DNA of 64,000 bases from Marinobacter fonticola (GTDB lineage: Bacteria > Pseudomonadota > Gammaproteobacteria > Pseudomonadales > Oleiphilaceae): assembly GCF_008122265.1 (NCBI RefSeq), contig NZ_CP043042.1, forward strand, positions 3,720,001 through 3,784,000, written 5' to 3'. The position numbers and the translations under genes are program-made. The first letter of the stretch is position 1. Every line of letters begins with the position of its first letter. Shown piece after piece: positions 51,177 through 60,883 of the stretch. Under the pieces are notes generated by a model. It did not search any database. It worked only from the letters and a program-made list of their open reading frames with translations, and was not told the DNA's origin.

Positions 51177-52409
51177 ATGATGAAATCCCGCCTTATCCTG
51201 GCCATCGGCCTGGTGGCTGCTGCCAGCCAAGTCACCGCCGGCCCGCAGAGCTTCACCACCGCCCGTTCGTTCGCCATGGGAGGCACCGGCGTTGCGACGG
51301 CTCATCCGGCATCCGCAAGCACCGCCAACCCGGCCATGATGGCCATGAAGCAGCACGGCTGGGCCGACGACTTCGGGCTGATCCTGCCCTCGGTCAATGC
51401 CCGTGTGGCCGATGAAGAGGAAGTCGTCAACCAGATCGACGACATTCAGGACACGATCGATCAGCTCGATGCGCAAATCGACGCTAGAAATGACAGCGGT
51501 ATCCGCGATAGTGCCGGCAGATTGGGAGACCAACTCGAGGAACTCAATCGTGACACGATGCGTGTCGACGCGGGTGTGGGTCTAAGCCTGGCCGTACCAA
51601 CCTCGAAACTTTCCATAGGCGTATTCACCGCTGGAAGCCTTCGCGCTACCGCTCGCGGCAACGTTTCGGAAGACGACCTTGCCCTACTCGAGAGCTTTGA
51701 GATCGACCCGGACGAAGCCGAAAAATTCGACAACATTGGCGACGTACTTGACTCCAACGGCGTCATTATTGCGGCGGCCTATGCCGAAGTAGGCCTCAGC
51801 CTGGCCAAGGCCTTCGAGCTGAGTAACGACAACATCCTGTCGGTAGGCATCTCTCCCAAGTATGTCGAACTGCGTACGTTTGAATACATGCAGGAAGTCA
51901 GCGACTTCGAGGACGACGACTTCGATGCCGACGAATACCAAACCGAGAAGAGCGGCTTCAACGCCGATCTAGGTGCCGCCTACAGCTTCGGTGAGACCCA
52001 GAAATGGACTGCCGGCCTGGCTGTACGCAACATCGTCCCCATGGAACTGGACTCCCAGTCAGGCCGTACTTTCGAGCTGGACCCGAAAGTCACCGCGGGT
52101 ATTGCCCACGCCGGCAACATGCATGTGATCACCGCCGAGCTGGATCTGACCGAAAACAAAGCCTTCGGCTACGAGGACGATACGCAGTGGGCCGCCCTGG
52201 GTGCCGAGTTCGACGTTTTCCGTGCGGTACAGCTGCGTGGCGGCATTCGCCAGAACCTGTCCAGCAACGATAACAACGACGGCATTGAAGAAAAGACCCA
52301 ACTGACCTTCGGTGTCGGCCTGTCGCCGTTCGGCGCGCACCTGGAGATTTCCGGGCTCGTCAGCGATGCGGACGTAGGTGGCGCTATCGAGCTGGGCGCA
52401 GCCTTCTAA
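51177..52409 (+). CDS. TraF-like outer-membrane beta-barrel protein
   Basis: The 410-residue protein has a signal peptide (ending VTAG) and an ARSFAMGGTGVATAHPASASTANPA start typical of TraF_2/FadL-like barrels. A helical insertion of about 45 residues follows (EEEVVNQIDDIQDTIDQLDAQIDARN, residues ~78-120, coiled-coil-like and acidic). The rest alternates in beta pattern and ends in Phe (AIELGAAF), as for outer-membrane barrels. No conjugation genes are near, so the TraF label is only familial. The transported or bound molecule is unknown. GGAG lies ten bases before the ATG. Confidence 0.78.
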   Translation: MMKSRLILAIGLVAAASQVTAGPQSFTTARSFAMGGTGVATAHPASASTANPAMMAMKQHGWADDFGLILPSVNARVADEEEVVNQIDDIQDTIDQLDAQIDARNDSGIRDSAGRLGDQLEELNRDTMRVDAGVGLSLAVPTSKLSIGVFTAGSLRATARGNVSEDDLALLESFEIDPDEAEKFDNIGDVLDSNGVIIAAAYAEVGLSLAKAFELSNDNILSVGISPKYVELRTFEYMQEVSDFEDDDFDADEYQTEKSGFNADLGAAYSFGETQKWTAGLAVRNIVPMELDSQSGRTFELDPKVTAGIAHAGNMHVITAELDLTENKAFGYEDDTQWAALGAEFDVFRAVQLRGGIRQNLSSNDNNDGIEEKTQLTFGVGLSPFGAHLEISGLVSDADVGGAIELGAAF

Positions 52410-52445
52410 AGTCTCCTGAATAAGGAGCTATCCAGAGCTCCGGTC

Positions 52446-52818
52446 GAAGCGGATGGCGGTTCTCGCTGAAGTAGGGACAGGACGTCCCCAAGGAGCCTCT
52501 GAGCAAGTCCTGGATGCCTTCTGGCGCTCAGAGCGATTCGCAATCGAGGCGCGACTTAGCAGGAATACCGGGTGTCTTCCAAGAAGTCGCAACGCGGAGT
52601 GCGGATCGCTCTGAGCGCCCCTCTGGGCCATGCCTGAAGCCAGCACCTGCGGCGTTGCGGCTTTTGCCAAGGGCTACGGCCATTGCCGGCAAGCCGCGCC
52701 TTGCACCTGCTGGCTTCAGGCTTGGCAAAAGGCACCCAGGACTTGCTCAGAGGCTCCCCAATTGGCTGGCCAGGGATGGCCATCCAATTTGGCGCAAGCG
52801 AGGATCGCCATACGCTTC
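52446..52818. repeat. Nested multi-arm palindrome, composite form of the 2.1-kb element
   Basis: Outer arms are 52446-52467 and 52797-52818, and resemble those of the element at 2129-2236 (shared GAAGCG...CTCGCT). Bases 52764-52786 are identical to its core. Inserted between arm and core is a second palindrome with perfect 22-bp arms (52492-52513 with 52736-52757). Inside that are two further hairpins: 52523-52537 with 52605-52619 (15 bp), and 52632-52645 with 52708-52721 (14 bp) enclosing 52657-52663/52691-52697. The whole can fold as a branched cloverleaf of about 370 bases. It lies between the TraF-like gene and cca and has no credible protein. Confidence 0.85.
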
Positions 52819-52925
52819 AGCCCTCCAAGATTCTGCATACCAGCAAACAAAACCCAATTTGCCTCCCTTCTCCCTGATCCCGATAATCGACTGAATAACG
52901 ACGCTTTTCGGACCAGGATTATTCC

Positions 52926-54071
52926 ATGCAAATCTATCTCGTCGGCGGTGCCGTCCGCGACGCTCTGCTCGGCCGGGCTATCAAGGACCGCGACTGGGTT
53001 GTGGTGGGCGCCACACCTGAAGCAATGAAAGCGAAAGGCTTCCGCCAGGTTGGCGCAGACTTCCCCGTCTTTTTGCACCCGCAAACCCACGAGGAATACG
53101 CCCTGGCCCGCACCGAGCGCAAGCACGGCCACGGATACCATGGTTTCGAGGTCCACAGCACGCCGGGCGTTACTCTCGAAGACGACCTGCGCCGCCGGGA
53201 TCTGACCATCAACGCCATGGCGCAAGCCGAAGATGGCCGTCTCGTCGACCCTTTCGGCGGCCAGCAGGACCTTGAGCAACGGCTGCTGCGCCATGTGTCT
53301 CCGGCGTTTGCCGAAGATCCCCTGCGCATCTTGCGCGTCGCCCGCTTCGCCGCTCGCCTGGGCCCGCTAGGTTTCAGCGTTGCGCCGGAAACCCAGGCTT
53401 TGATGCAGCACATGGTGACCTCCGGCGAGGTAGGTTACCTCGTGCCCGAGCGCATCTGGCAGGAAACTCAGCGCGCCCTGCTTGAAACCGAGCCGACCAC
53501 CTATTTCCGGGTTCTTCATGCCTGCGGTGCCTTATCCAAGTTAATCCCTCCGCTGGCGACGCTACTTGATGTAAACGATAATCCGCCGCCTCTCAAAGCC
53601 CTAACCAACGCCAGTCAGCACAGCAACAGCTCCGCGGTGCGATATGCCGCCCTGTTGGGAGGGCTGGATAGCGCTTTCGGAGTGGATGCCCTATCCCAGT
53701 CTCTGCGCGCGCCCAACGACTGTCAGGCCCTAGCTTCGCTGGTAGCGACAACGGCGGACGACCTACTGGGCGAGGCGAAAGAAGATGCCGGTTTGCTAAT
53801 GGCGGTGCTGGATCGCAGTGATGCCTGGCGGCGGCCCGAACGCTTCGAGGATTTATTGACCGCAACGGACGCTCTGGGCGAGGCCACCGGCAGACAGCTC
53901 GCAAGCGGGCAGATCAGGCAAGCGCTGGTGGCAGCTCGCGCCGTCGATCCGCAGGCCCTGATGGCCCAGGGCCACAAAGGTAAAGCACTGGGCGACGCCA
54001 TCCGCCGTACCCGAAGGGCGCGTATTGGGTCCGTACTCGAACAAAGCGCTGCAGGAGAGAACCATGACTGA
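52926..54071 (+). CDS. cca: CCA-adding tRNA nucleotidyltransferase
   Basis: It adds or repairs the 3' CCA end of tRNAs. The 381-residue class II enzyme has GGAVRDALLG (residues 7-16), the catalytic D21 and D23 (KDRDW), ARTERK and RRRDLTINAMA (residues ~88-98). It lacks the C-terminal HD phosphohydrolase domain found in the longer E. coli protein. It overlaps the pteridine reductase gene by eight bases. The nested palindrome lies about 100 bases upstream. Confidence 0.94.
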   Translation: MQIYLVGGAVRDALLGRAIKDRDWVVVGATPEAMKAKGFRQVGADFPVFLHPQTHEEYALARTERKHGHGYHGFEVHSTPGVTLEDDLRRRDLTINAMAQAEDGRLVDPFGGQQDLEQRLLRHVSPAFAEDPLRILRVARFAARLGPLGFSVAPETQALMQHMVTSGEVGYLVPERIWQETQRALLETEPTTYFRVLHACGALSKLIPPLATLLDVNDNPPPLKALTNASQHSNSSAVRYAALLGGLDSAFGVDALSQSLRAPNDCQALASLVATTADDLLGEAKEDAGLLMAVLDRSDAWRRPERFEDLLTATDALGEATGRQLASGQIRQALVAARAVDPQALMAQGHKGKALGDAIRRTRRARIGSVLEQSAAGENHD

Positions 54072-54807
54072 TTCGCCCGTCGCTCTGATTACAGGCGCGG
54101 CTCATCGTCTGGGCGCTGCCACCGCACGGCGCTTACACCTACGGGGTTTTCGCGTACTGATCCACTACCGGTCACGTCAAGCTGAGGCCCAGAGCCTTGC
54201 CGACGAGCTGAACCAGGATCGCGCGGAATCCGCCGCTATCCTGCAGGCGGACCTTGCCGACACGGACAGCGTCAAGCGACTGGCGAAAGACGCGTGCCGG
54301 CATTGGCGTCGACTCGACACACTGATCAACAATGCGTCGGTGTTCTACCCCACACCCACTTCCGAGGCCCGGATAGACGACTGGTCGCAGATGATGGACA
54401 CCAACCTGCGCGCGCCTTTCCTGCTGGGTCAGGCCTGTCTTGAGAGCCTCCAGACCAGCCGGGGTTCGATCGTCAACCTGATCGACATCTACGCCGAGCG
54501 CCCTCTGGGCAACCATCCGATCTACTGCGCCAGTAAGGCGGGATTGGCTATGTTGACGCGGGCCTGGGCTAAGGACTTGGGCCCGGACGTGCGGGTTAAC
54601 GGCGTTTCTCCTGGCGCCATTCTCTGGCCGGAGGACGAAAGCGCCGTAGAAAACAGTCACCGCGACCAGATTCTAGCCGCCACGTCGCTCAAACGTGTGG
54701 GTTCGGCCGAGGATATTGCCGGAGCCATTGCCTACCTGGTTTGCGACGCCCCTTATATCACCGGCCATATACTGCCGGTAGACGGCGGCCGTAGCCTTAA
54801 TATCTAG
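54064..54807 (+). CDS. Pteridine reductase / short-chain dehydrogenase (FolM-like)
   Basis: The 247-residue SDR has the pteridine-reductase variant of the cofactor loop, TGAAHRLGAA (residues ~11-20), where an Arg binds NADPH. It also has the NNAS segment, the YCASK active-site pair, and the C-terminal LPVDGGRSL. It may reduce dihydrofolate or dihydromonapterin. AGGAG lies eight bases before ATG 54064, which fixes the start. It overlaps cca and is likely co-transcribed with it. Confidence 0.87.
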   Translation: MTDSPVALITGAAHRLGAATARRLHLRGFRVLIHYRSRQAEAQSLADELNQDRAESAAILQADLADTDSVKRLAKDACRHWRRLDTLINNASVFYPTPTSEARIDDWSQMMDTNLRAPFLLGQACLESLQTSRGSIVNLIDIYAERPLGNHPIYCASKAGLAMLTRAWAKDLGPDVRVNGVSPGAILWPEDESAVENSHRDQILAATSLKRVGSAEDIAGAIAYLVCDAPYITGHILPVDGGRSLNI

Positions 54808-54909
54808 TGTGCCTAAAACACAAGATCGTGGCCTGTCCGGGCTTCCGGACAACGAAAACGAGCTGATTCATATACAATGCCTGCATACTCAACTGAGGGA
54901 GTTATCATT

Positions 54910-56088
54910 ATGCGCGACGTCGTTATTGCTGCTGCCCGTCGTACCGCGGTCGGTACTTTTGGAGGCGGCCTTTCCAGCCTGCGGGCAGATCAACTCGGAA
55001 CCGCCGTCATCAAGGCGCTGCTGGACGAGACCGGTATCGTCGGCGACCAGGTCGACGAGGTTATCCTGGGCCAGGTCCTGACCGCCGGTTGCGGCCAGAA
55101 CCCGGCGCGCCAAGCTTCTATTCACGCAGGCCTGCCCTCCGGCGTCCCAGCCATGACCATCAACAAGGTTTGCGGTTCCGGCCTCAAGGCGGTGCATATG
55201 GCGCTGCAATCCATCCGTTGCGGCGACGCCGACCTGATCATCGCTGGCGGCCAGGAGAGCATGAGCCAGGCCCCCCACGTGCTGCCCAACAGCCGCACCG
55301 GCCAGCGCATGGGTGACTGGAAGCTGCTCGACACCATGGTCCACGATGGCCTGTGGGACGCGTTCAATGGCTACCACATGGGCATGACCGCGGAGAACAT
55401 CGTCGCCGAATTCGACATCTCCCGCGAAGAGCAGGACTACTTCGCCGCCGCGTCCCAGCAGAAGGCGGTTGCAGCGCAGAAAGCGGGCTACTTCGACAGC
55501 CAGATCGTGCCCATCACCATTCCCCAGCGTAAAGGCGACCCGATTACCATCGATCGTGACGAAGGCCCCCGCGACGGCGTGACGGGCGACGGCCTGGCCA
55601 AGCTGAAACCAGCCTTCAAGCCGGATGGCACGGTCACCGCCGGCAATGCGTCGTCCCTTAACGATGGCGCCGCGGCTGTGATCGTCTGCTCCGCCGAAAA
55701 AGCGCAGGAATTGGGTCTGACGCCGCTGGCCACCATTCGTGCCCACGCCAGCGCCGGGGTCGATCCGCAAATCATGGGCACCGGGCCGATTCCCGCCACG
55801 CAGCGCTGCCTGGAGCGGGCCGGCTGGAGCGCCGACGACCTGGACCTGATCGAAGCCAACGAGGCCTTCGCCGCTCAGGCGATTTCCGTCAATCGTAAGC
55901 TGGGGTGGGATACCGACAAGGTGAACGTCAACGGCGGCGCCATCGCCCTGGGCCACCCCATCGGCGCCTCCGGCTGCCGCGTACTGGTCACCCTGCTGCA
56001 CGAAATGCAGCGCCGTCACGCCAAGAAAGGCCTGGCCACACTCTGCATCGGCGGCGGCATGGGCGTTGCCCTGGCTGTCGAGCGCTAA
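54910..56088 (+). CDS. Acetyl-CoA acetyltransferase (thiolase II)
   Basis: It condenses two acetyl-CoA to acetoacetyl-CoA or performs the reverse thiolysis. The 392-residue protein has the catalytic C88 ([11 protein letters not shown]), H349 (GHPIGASG) and C379 (LCIGGGMG), and the biosynthetic-type loop [14 protein letters not shown] lies upstream of ATG 54910; an earlier in-frame ATG adds eleven residues and lacks homology. No PHA synthase or reductase gene lies nearby, so a role in PHB or in acetoacetate metabolism cannot be decided here. Confidence 0.94.
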   Translation: MRDVVIAAARRTAVGTFGGGLSSLRADQLGTAVIKALLDETGIVGDQVDEVILGQVLTAGCGQNPARQASIHAGLPSGVPAMTINKVCGSGLKAVHMALQSIRCGDADLIIAGGQESMSQAPHVLPNSRTGQRMGDWKLLDTMVHDGLWDAFNGYHMGMTAENIVAEFDISREEQDYFAAASQQKAVAAQKAGYFDSQIVPITIPQRKGDPITIDRDEGPRDGVTGDGLAKLKPAFKPDGTVTAGNASSLNDGAAAVIVCSAEKAQELGLTPLATIRAHASAGVDPQIMGTGPIPATQRCLERAGWSADDLDLIEANEAFAAQAISVNRKLGWDTDKVNVNGGAIALGHPIGASGCRVLVTLLHEMQRRHAKKGLATLCIGGGMGVALAVER

Positions 56089-56097
56089 ACAAGACTA

Positions 56098-56132
56098 CCG
56101 TGGTCGCGAGCTTAATGGCTCGCAGGCCACGG
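56098..56132 (+). terminator. Hairpin after the thiolase gene
   Basis: CCGTGG (56098-56103) pairs with CCACGG (56127-56132), and GCGAGC (56106-56111) with GCTCGC (56118-56123), with a six-base loop. The tail CGCCTTTAAG has only three T, so it is a probable but not ideal intrinsic terminator. It starts ten bases after the stop codon. Confidence 0.5.
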
Positions 56133-56161
56133 CGCCTTTAAGACCCCAAACCGGGGTTGGT

Positions 56162-56393
56162 CTAATCCGCGTTAACCAACACATCAATCAACTGTGCCGC
56201 GGCTTCACGCATCGCCGGTACATGAGCTTGCAGCTCGTCCAAGCCGCAATTGAGATCGGCGCTCGTGGTTATCCGGGAGTAAGGCAGTCCCGGTGCCAGC
56301 GACGATGTCACCCTTAACGCTGGCCTCATTGCAGGTCGGCCGCTTCTTACCCATCGCATCAGAAGCCGCACACCCATCGCTCGTTAGCCGCAA
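56162..56393 (-). pseudogene. Possible frameshifted remnant of an unknown gene
   Basis: On the minus strand, bases ~56393-56285 read RPTCNEASVKGDIVAGTG in one frame. Bases ~56280-56162 read RITTSADLNCGLDELQAH, then VPAMREAAAQLIDVLVNAD to a TAG, in another. Both stretches use codons like the neighbouring genes, and they join at a single frameshift. No intact start is seen. I do not recognise the protein; a random pair of frames is possible. Confidence 0.3.
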
Positions 56394-56587
56394 AAAAGTG
56401 CAGTTTTCTAACTAAATCATCAAATGATCTGGAGTATCGGGCTGTGTAAAGCCATTATGTACGGTTCGACATACCGGGTTTGGCTTCGAGGATCACTCCA
56501 ACTCGGATAGGATAGGCAACTTAATAACGCTTTAAAGCTACAGCGGCTACGCTGAAACCATCGACATCCAAACGGAGAACTCTATAG

Positions 56588-58156
56588 ATGAAACTAGGCA
56601 TCCCAAGAGAATGTCAGGCCGGGGAGCATCGGGTCGCTGCGACCCCGGCATCCGTCGCCAAGCTCATAAAACTCGGCCATGACGTTATCGTTGAAACCGG
56701 CGCGGGAGAAGCAGCGAAGTACGACGACGACGCTTACCGACAGGCTGGCGCTCAAATCGCTGAAAATGCGGAAGCGCTGTGGTCGGGCGCAGAATTCATA
56801 CTCAAGGTAAGGCCGCCGACCTATGGCGCGAACGGCGATGGGGATGAAGTCAGTCTTCTCCAGAACAACACCCATATCCTCAGCTTCCTCTGGCCGGCCC
56901 AGAATCCGGAACTGCTCGATGCCCTGGCCGCCAAGAATGTCACGGCGTTTTCCATCGACGCCCTACCACGCATCAGCCGGGCGCAGAAAATGGATGCCCT
57001 CAGCGCTATGGGCAACATCGCCGGCTATCGTGCGGTGGTTGAGGCCGCCAATCACTTCGGCCGTTTCTTCACGGGGCAAGTGACTGCGGCGGGTAAGGTC
57101 CAGCCGGCCAAAGTCATGGTCATCGGTGCTGGCGTCGCAGGTCTCGCCGCCATTGGGGCTGCTCGCAGCATGGGCGCCATCGTCCGAGCTTTTGACACGC
57201 GTCTGGAAGTAAAAGAGCAGGTCGAAAGCATGGGCGCTGAATTCCTCGAACTGGATTTCGAGGAAGACGGCAGTGGTAGCGGCGGCTATGCCAAGCAGAT
57301 GAGCCAGGAATTCATCGATGCGGAAATGGCCCTGTTCGCCGAACAAGCCCGTGACGTGGACATCATCATCACCACTGCACTGATACCCGGCAAACCCGCT
57401 CCGCGCCTGATCAGTGCCGATATGGCGCGCAGCATGAAACCCGGTAGCGTCATCGTCGATCTCGCTGCGGAGCGGGGCGGCAACTGCGAGCTGACCCAGG
57501 CCAACGAGGTGGTGATCGACAACAATGTCAGCATCGTCGGCTATACCGACCTTCCCAGCCGGATGGCCAGCGTCTCCAGCGATCTCTACGCCACGAACCT
57601 GACTCACCTGGTGAGCGAACTGACCCCGGAAAAAGACGGCCAGGTCCAGATCAACATGGAGGACACCGTGATTCGCGGCGTCACCGTAACCCATCAGGGC
57701 GAAGTGACATGGCCGCCGCCCCAGCCGGAACAACCCGCGCCACGTCCAGCTAAACCTAAAGCGGAACCCGAAGTAGAAACCGAGGAAACCCGGCGCCGCA
57801 AAGGGCGGGTCAAATCCTTCTGGAAAGGCGGGTTGCTTGTGGTCACCGCAGCAGCGCTATATGGCGTGGGCGCTTATGCACCGCAGAGCTTCCTGTCTCA
57901 CTTCACGGTATTCGTGCTGGCCTGCTTCATCGGCTGGCAGGTGATCTGGAACGTCACAGCGTCCCTGCACACCCCCCTCATGAGCGTGACCAACGCCATC
58001 AGCGGAATCATTGTGATCGGCGCCATACTGCACTTGGCGCAGGCGCAGAATGTGGTGATCGGCATCCTTGCGTTTATCGCTGTGCTGATTGCCAGTATCA
58101 ATGTTGGTGGGGGCTTCCGGGTCACCTATCGCATGCTCAAGATGTTTCATAAATAA
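56588..58156 (+). CDS. pntA: NAD(P) transhydrogenase subunit alpha
   Basis: With PntB, this proton-translocating enzyme transfers hydride between NADH and NADP+. The 522-residue protein has an NAD(H)-binding domain (residues ~1-370; [20 protein letters not shown] and [10 protein letters not shown]), a Pro/charged linker and four C-terminal membrane helices (~415-520), so AA and AB parts are fused as in E. coli. GGAG lies ten bases before the ATG. pntB follows 11 bases later. Confidence 0.95.
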   Translation: MKLGIPRECQAGEHRVAATPASVAKLIKLGHDVIVETGAGEAAKYDDDAYRQAGAQIAENAEALWSGAEFILKVRPPTYGANGDGDEVSLLQNNTHILSFLWPAQNPELLDALAAKNVTAFSIDALPRISRAQKMDALSAMGNIAGYRAVVEAANHFGRFFTGQVTAAGKVQPAKVMVIGAGVAGLAAIGAARSMGAIVRAFDTRLEVKEQVESMGAEFLELDFEEDGSGSGGYAKQMSQEFIDAEMALFAEQARDVDIIITTALIPGKPAPRLISADMARSMKPGSVIVDLAAERGGNCELTQANEVVIDNNVSIVGYTDLPSRMASVSSDLYATNLTHLVSELTPEKDGQVQINMEDTVIRGVTVTHQGEVTWPPPQPEQPAPRPAKPKAEPEVETEETRRRKGRVKSFWKGGLLVVTAAALYGVGAYAPQSFLSHFTVFVLACFIGWQVIWNVTASLHTPLMSVTNAISGIIVIGAILHLAQAQNVVIGILAFIAVLIASINVGGGFRVTYRMLKMFHK

Positions 58157-58167
58157 GGAGTGCGACC

Positions 58168-59565
58168 ATGTCTCAAGGATTGATTACTGTTGCCTATGTG
58201 GTTGCCAGCATTCTCTTTATCCTTAGCCTCGGCGGCCTGAGCCACCAGGAAACTGCCCGGCGCGGCAACATCTACGGCGTTGTCGGCATCCTGATCGCCG
58301 TAGTCGCCACGCTCGCCGGCACCCTGGACCAGGGTTGGATCGCCACCGCGTTGGCGATCGTGATTGGTGCCGGCGTCGGCATTACCATCGCCAATCGCGT
58401 GGAAATGACCCAGATGCCACAACTGGTGGCCCTGCTCCATAGCTTTGTGGGGCTCGCCGCAGTCCTGGTCGGCTTTGCCGGCTATGTGGAACCACTGGTT
58501 ACCACCACCGGTACCGAGCACACCATCAAACTGGTCGAAGTATTCATCGGGATATTTGTCGGTGCCGTCACCTTCACCGGGTCACTGGTGGCCTGCGGCA
58601 AGCTTGACGGTCGTATCGATAGCAAGGCGCTCACGTTGCCGGGCCGCCACCTGATGAATCTCGCACTGGTTGGCTTGTGCCTGGCGTTGGGGGCTTGGTT
58701 CCTCGGCACAGATAGCGTGGTTCAGGGCCTCTTCGCGCTGACTATCATGACGGTATTGGCCTCGGTATTGGGCATCCACCTGATCATGGCCATCGGCGGG
58801 GCCGACATGCCCGTCGTCGTATCCATGCTCAACAGCTACTCGGGATGGGCCGCCGCGGCAATCGGCTTCATGCTGGGCAACGACTTGCTGATCGTCGTCG
58901 GCGCACTGGTCGGGAGTAGCGGCGCTATCCTCAGCTATATCATGTGTAAGGCGATGAATCGGTCGTTCGTTAGCGTCATCCTTGGCGGTTTCGGTCAGAC
59001 GAGTAGTAGCTCCGCTGTAGCCGAAGGCGATCAAACAGTGCAGGAAACCAACATCGACGAGGTCTGCGAGGAGCTGCGCAATGCCGATTCGGTCATCATT
59101 GCTCCGGGCTACGGCATGGCGGTTGCTCAGGCGCAGAATGCCATCAGCGAGATCACCCAGCGCCTGCGCAAGCGGGGTGTCAATGTGCGTTTCGCTATCC
59201 ATCCGGTCGCGGGCCGGCTCCCCGGCCACATGAACGTACTGTTGGCCGAGGCTCACGTGCCCTACGACATCGTGCTGGAGATGGATGAGATCAACGAGGA
59301 CTTCGCCGATACCGACGTGGTTCTAGTCATCGGCGCCAACGACACGGTCAACCCCAGCGCGGCAGAAGATCCGAGCAGCCCGATTGCGGGTATGCCGGTA
59401 TTGGAAGTCTGGAAAGCGCGGCGCGTAATCGTCCTGAAACGGGGGATGTCCACTGGCTACTCTGGTGTGGAGAACCCGCTTTTCTTCAAAGACAATACGC
59501 AGATGCTGTTTGGCGATGCCAAGGACAGTACCGACCGCATCATGGGCGGCTTGTCCAACGACTGA
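58168..59565 (+). CDS. pntB: NAD(P) transhydrogenase subunit beta
   Basis: The 465-residue subunit has about nine membrane helices and a C-terminal NADP(H)-binding domain (from ~285), with [31 protein letters not shown] and [17 protein letters not shown]. It forms the proton channel with the PntA helices. AAGGAG lies nine bases before the ATG. It converges on trmL. Confidence 0.96.
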   Translation: MSQGLITVAYVVASILFILSLGGLSHQETARRGNIYGVVGILIAVVATLAGTLDQGWIATALAIVIGAGVGITIANRVEMTQMPQLVALLHSFVGLAAVLVGFAGYVEPLVTTTGTEHTIKLVEVFIGIFVGAVTFTGSLVACGKLDGRIDSKALTLPGRHLMNLALVGLCLALGAWFLGTDSVVQGLFALTIMTVLASVLGIHLIMAIGGADMPVVVSMLNSYSGWAAAAIGFMLGNDLLIVVGALVGSSGAILSYIMCKAMNRSFVSVILGGFGQTSSSSAVAEGDQTVQETNIDEVCEELRNADSVIIAPGYGMAVAQAQNAISEITQRLRKRGVNVRFAIHPVAGRLPGHMNVLLAEAHVPYDIVLEMDEINEDFADTDVVLVIGANDTVNPSAAEDPSSPIAGMPVLEVWKARRVIVLKRGMSTGYSGVENPLFFKDNTQMLFGDAKDSTDRIMGGLSND

Positions 59566-59590
59566 CCCTTGAAGGGCTAACCCGAAAACC

Positions 59591-59638
59591 CTGCCGCTAA
59601 AGGCGCGACCAGACGGTCATCCAAGCCTTTAGCGGCAG
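59591..59638. terminator. Hairpin between the convergent pntB and trmL genes
   Basis: A perfect 14-bp stem pairs 59591-59604 with 59625-59638, with a 20-base loop. It lies 25 bases after pntB and 11 bases after trmL on the other strand. Neither side has a good T-run, so it is either a bidirectional 3' end or a small palindromic element. Confidence 0.5.
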
Positions 59639-59649
59639 CTTCGCGTTCC

Positions 59650-60114
59650 TTAACACCCGCCCTGAAAACCGGTCTGACGCCAGGCTTCATAGCAAACCAC
59701 TGCCACCGCATTCGACAGATTAAGGCTGCGGGAGGTATTGCACATCGGCAAACGCAGAGCCCGCTCGATGGCGGGACCTTCCCGGATATCCGCAGGCAGA
59801 CCCGCCGTCTCACTACCGAACAACAGCGCATCGCCCGCTTGAAACTGCACATCGCTGTAGTGGGTATTGGCTTTGGTCGTCAACGCAAAGATGCGTCGGT
59901 CGGGGTGCCGGTCAAGGAAGTTATCGAAATTCGGATAACGGCTCACATTGGCCAGATCGTGGTAGTCCAACCCTGCCCGCCGCAACTTGCGCTCCTCAAA
60001 ATCAAAACCCAGCGGTTCTATTAGATGCAGGCGAAAGCCGGTATTGGCCGCCAGGCGGATGATGTTGCCGGTATTCGGCGCAATTTGAGGTTCGTGCAAA
60101 ACGATATGGAACAT
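59650..60114 (-). CDS. trmL: tRNA (cytidine(34)-2'-O)-methyltransferase TrmL
   Basis: This SPOUT methyltransferase modifies the wobble base of tRNA-Leu. The 154-residue protein starts [20 protein letters not shown], and has [11 protein letters not shown] and the knot segment [27 protein letters not shown]. Length and motifs match E. coli TrmL/YibK. It precedes secB's stop by 99 bases on the same strand. Confidence 0.95.
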   Translation of the reverse strand: MFHIVLHEPQIAPNTGNIIRLAANTGFRLHLIEPLGFDFEERKLRRAGLDYHDLANVSRYPNFDNFLDRHPDRRIFALTTKANTHYSDVQFQAGDALLFGSETAGLPADIREGPAIERALRLPMCNTSRSLNLSNAVAVVCYEAWRQTGFQGGC

Positions 60115-60213
60115 GACGGGTTTAATTCATCGGGCGGAGGGAGGAAAAAGGCGGGAACGCGGGACCGACATTTATCGCCGGCCCCATCAAGTGCTCGACC
60201 CGTTAAGGGCTGA

Positions 60214-60714
60214 TCAATGCTTCGGCTCTTCTTCGGCAGCCTGGCCTGCCGCTTCGTCCTGTTGACGCTTCAACGCCTGAGCATAGATCGCATCGAAGTT
60301 CACCGGCGCCAGCATCAGTCCCGGGAAGCTGCCCTTGTTGACAATGGTGTCAATGGATTCGCGAGCGTAGGGAAACAGGATGGTCGGACAGTAGGCGCCC
60401 AACATCTGACCAAGCTGCGGCCCTTCGATACCTTTCACCAAGAACACACCCGCCTGCTGGATCTCTACGATGTAAGCAACTTTCTCTTCCATCTTCGCCG
60501 TGATGGTTAGGGACAGCACGACTTCGTATTGGTTGTCGCTGATCTTATTGTGGGCCGTATTCAAGTCCAGGTTAACCTGAGGCTTCCACTGCTCCTGGAA
60601 TACCGCTGGTGAGTTGGGAGACTCGAAAGACAGATCTTTGATATAGATACGCTGCAGCGCAAATTGCGGTTGGTTTGCGTTTTCGCCGCCTGCGGCCTGC
60701 TGGTTTTCAGCCAT
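60214..60714 (-). CDS. secB: Protein-export chaperone SecB
   Basis: The cytosolic tetrameric chaperone keeps pre-proteins unfolded and hands them to SecA. The 166-residue protein has the SecB core IYIKDLSFESPNSP, KVAYIVEIQQAGVF and CPTILFPYARESIDTIV, plus an acidic C-terminal tail (EEEPKH) for SecA binding. GGAAGGATTGAAC precedes ATG 60714. grxC, often next to secB, is absent; a 169-base gap separates secB from the rhodanese-like gene. Confidence 0.97.
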   Translation of the reverse strand: MAENQQAAGGENANQPQFALQRIYIKDLSFESPNSPAVFQEQWKPQVNLDLNTAHNKISDNQYEVVLSLTITAKMEEKVAYIVEIQQAGVFLVKGIEGPQLGQMLGAYCPTILFPYARESIDTIVNKGSFPGLMLAPVNFDAIYAQALKRQQDEAAGQAAEEEPKH

Positions 60715-60883
60715 GTTCAATCCTTCCGATTCTATTCTGAGAGCACCGCGGTGCCTTTTCTTTTATAGTTGCGGGTGACGATAGAGACGCCACTATACCC
60801 GCTGCCCGATTCTATCGATGTGAAACAGTGCGCCAACTGCGCGGCAAATTCAACCGAAGCCCGGACTGCCACGCCAAACGCGT

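Larger units (their letters stand above)
56089..56587. other. 499-base region between thiolase and pntA
   Basis: It contains a hairpin after the thiolase gene (56098-56132) and a minus-strand stretch that looks like a frameshifted relic (56162-56393). The pntA promoter is expected in the last ~150 bases; no clear boxes were identified. Confidence 0.5.

Noticed and set aside
52514..52894. Open frame of 126 codons through the nested palindrome
   Set aside because: Created by the repeats; both strands have similar frames and none looks like a protein.
54889..56019. Long antisense frame (376 codons) over the thiolase gene
   Set aside because: Shadow of a GC-rich gene; the plus-strand thiolase has all catalytic residues.
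60743..60764. GCACCGCGGTGC followed by a T-rich run
   Set aside because: It would end plus-strand transcription, but no plus-strand gene lies upstream; the stem has almost no loop.
60715..60883. Searched for a grxC gene or remnant between secB and yibN
   Set aside because: No CPYC-like motif or glutaredoxin pattern in any frame; the gap is too short for the gene.
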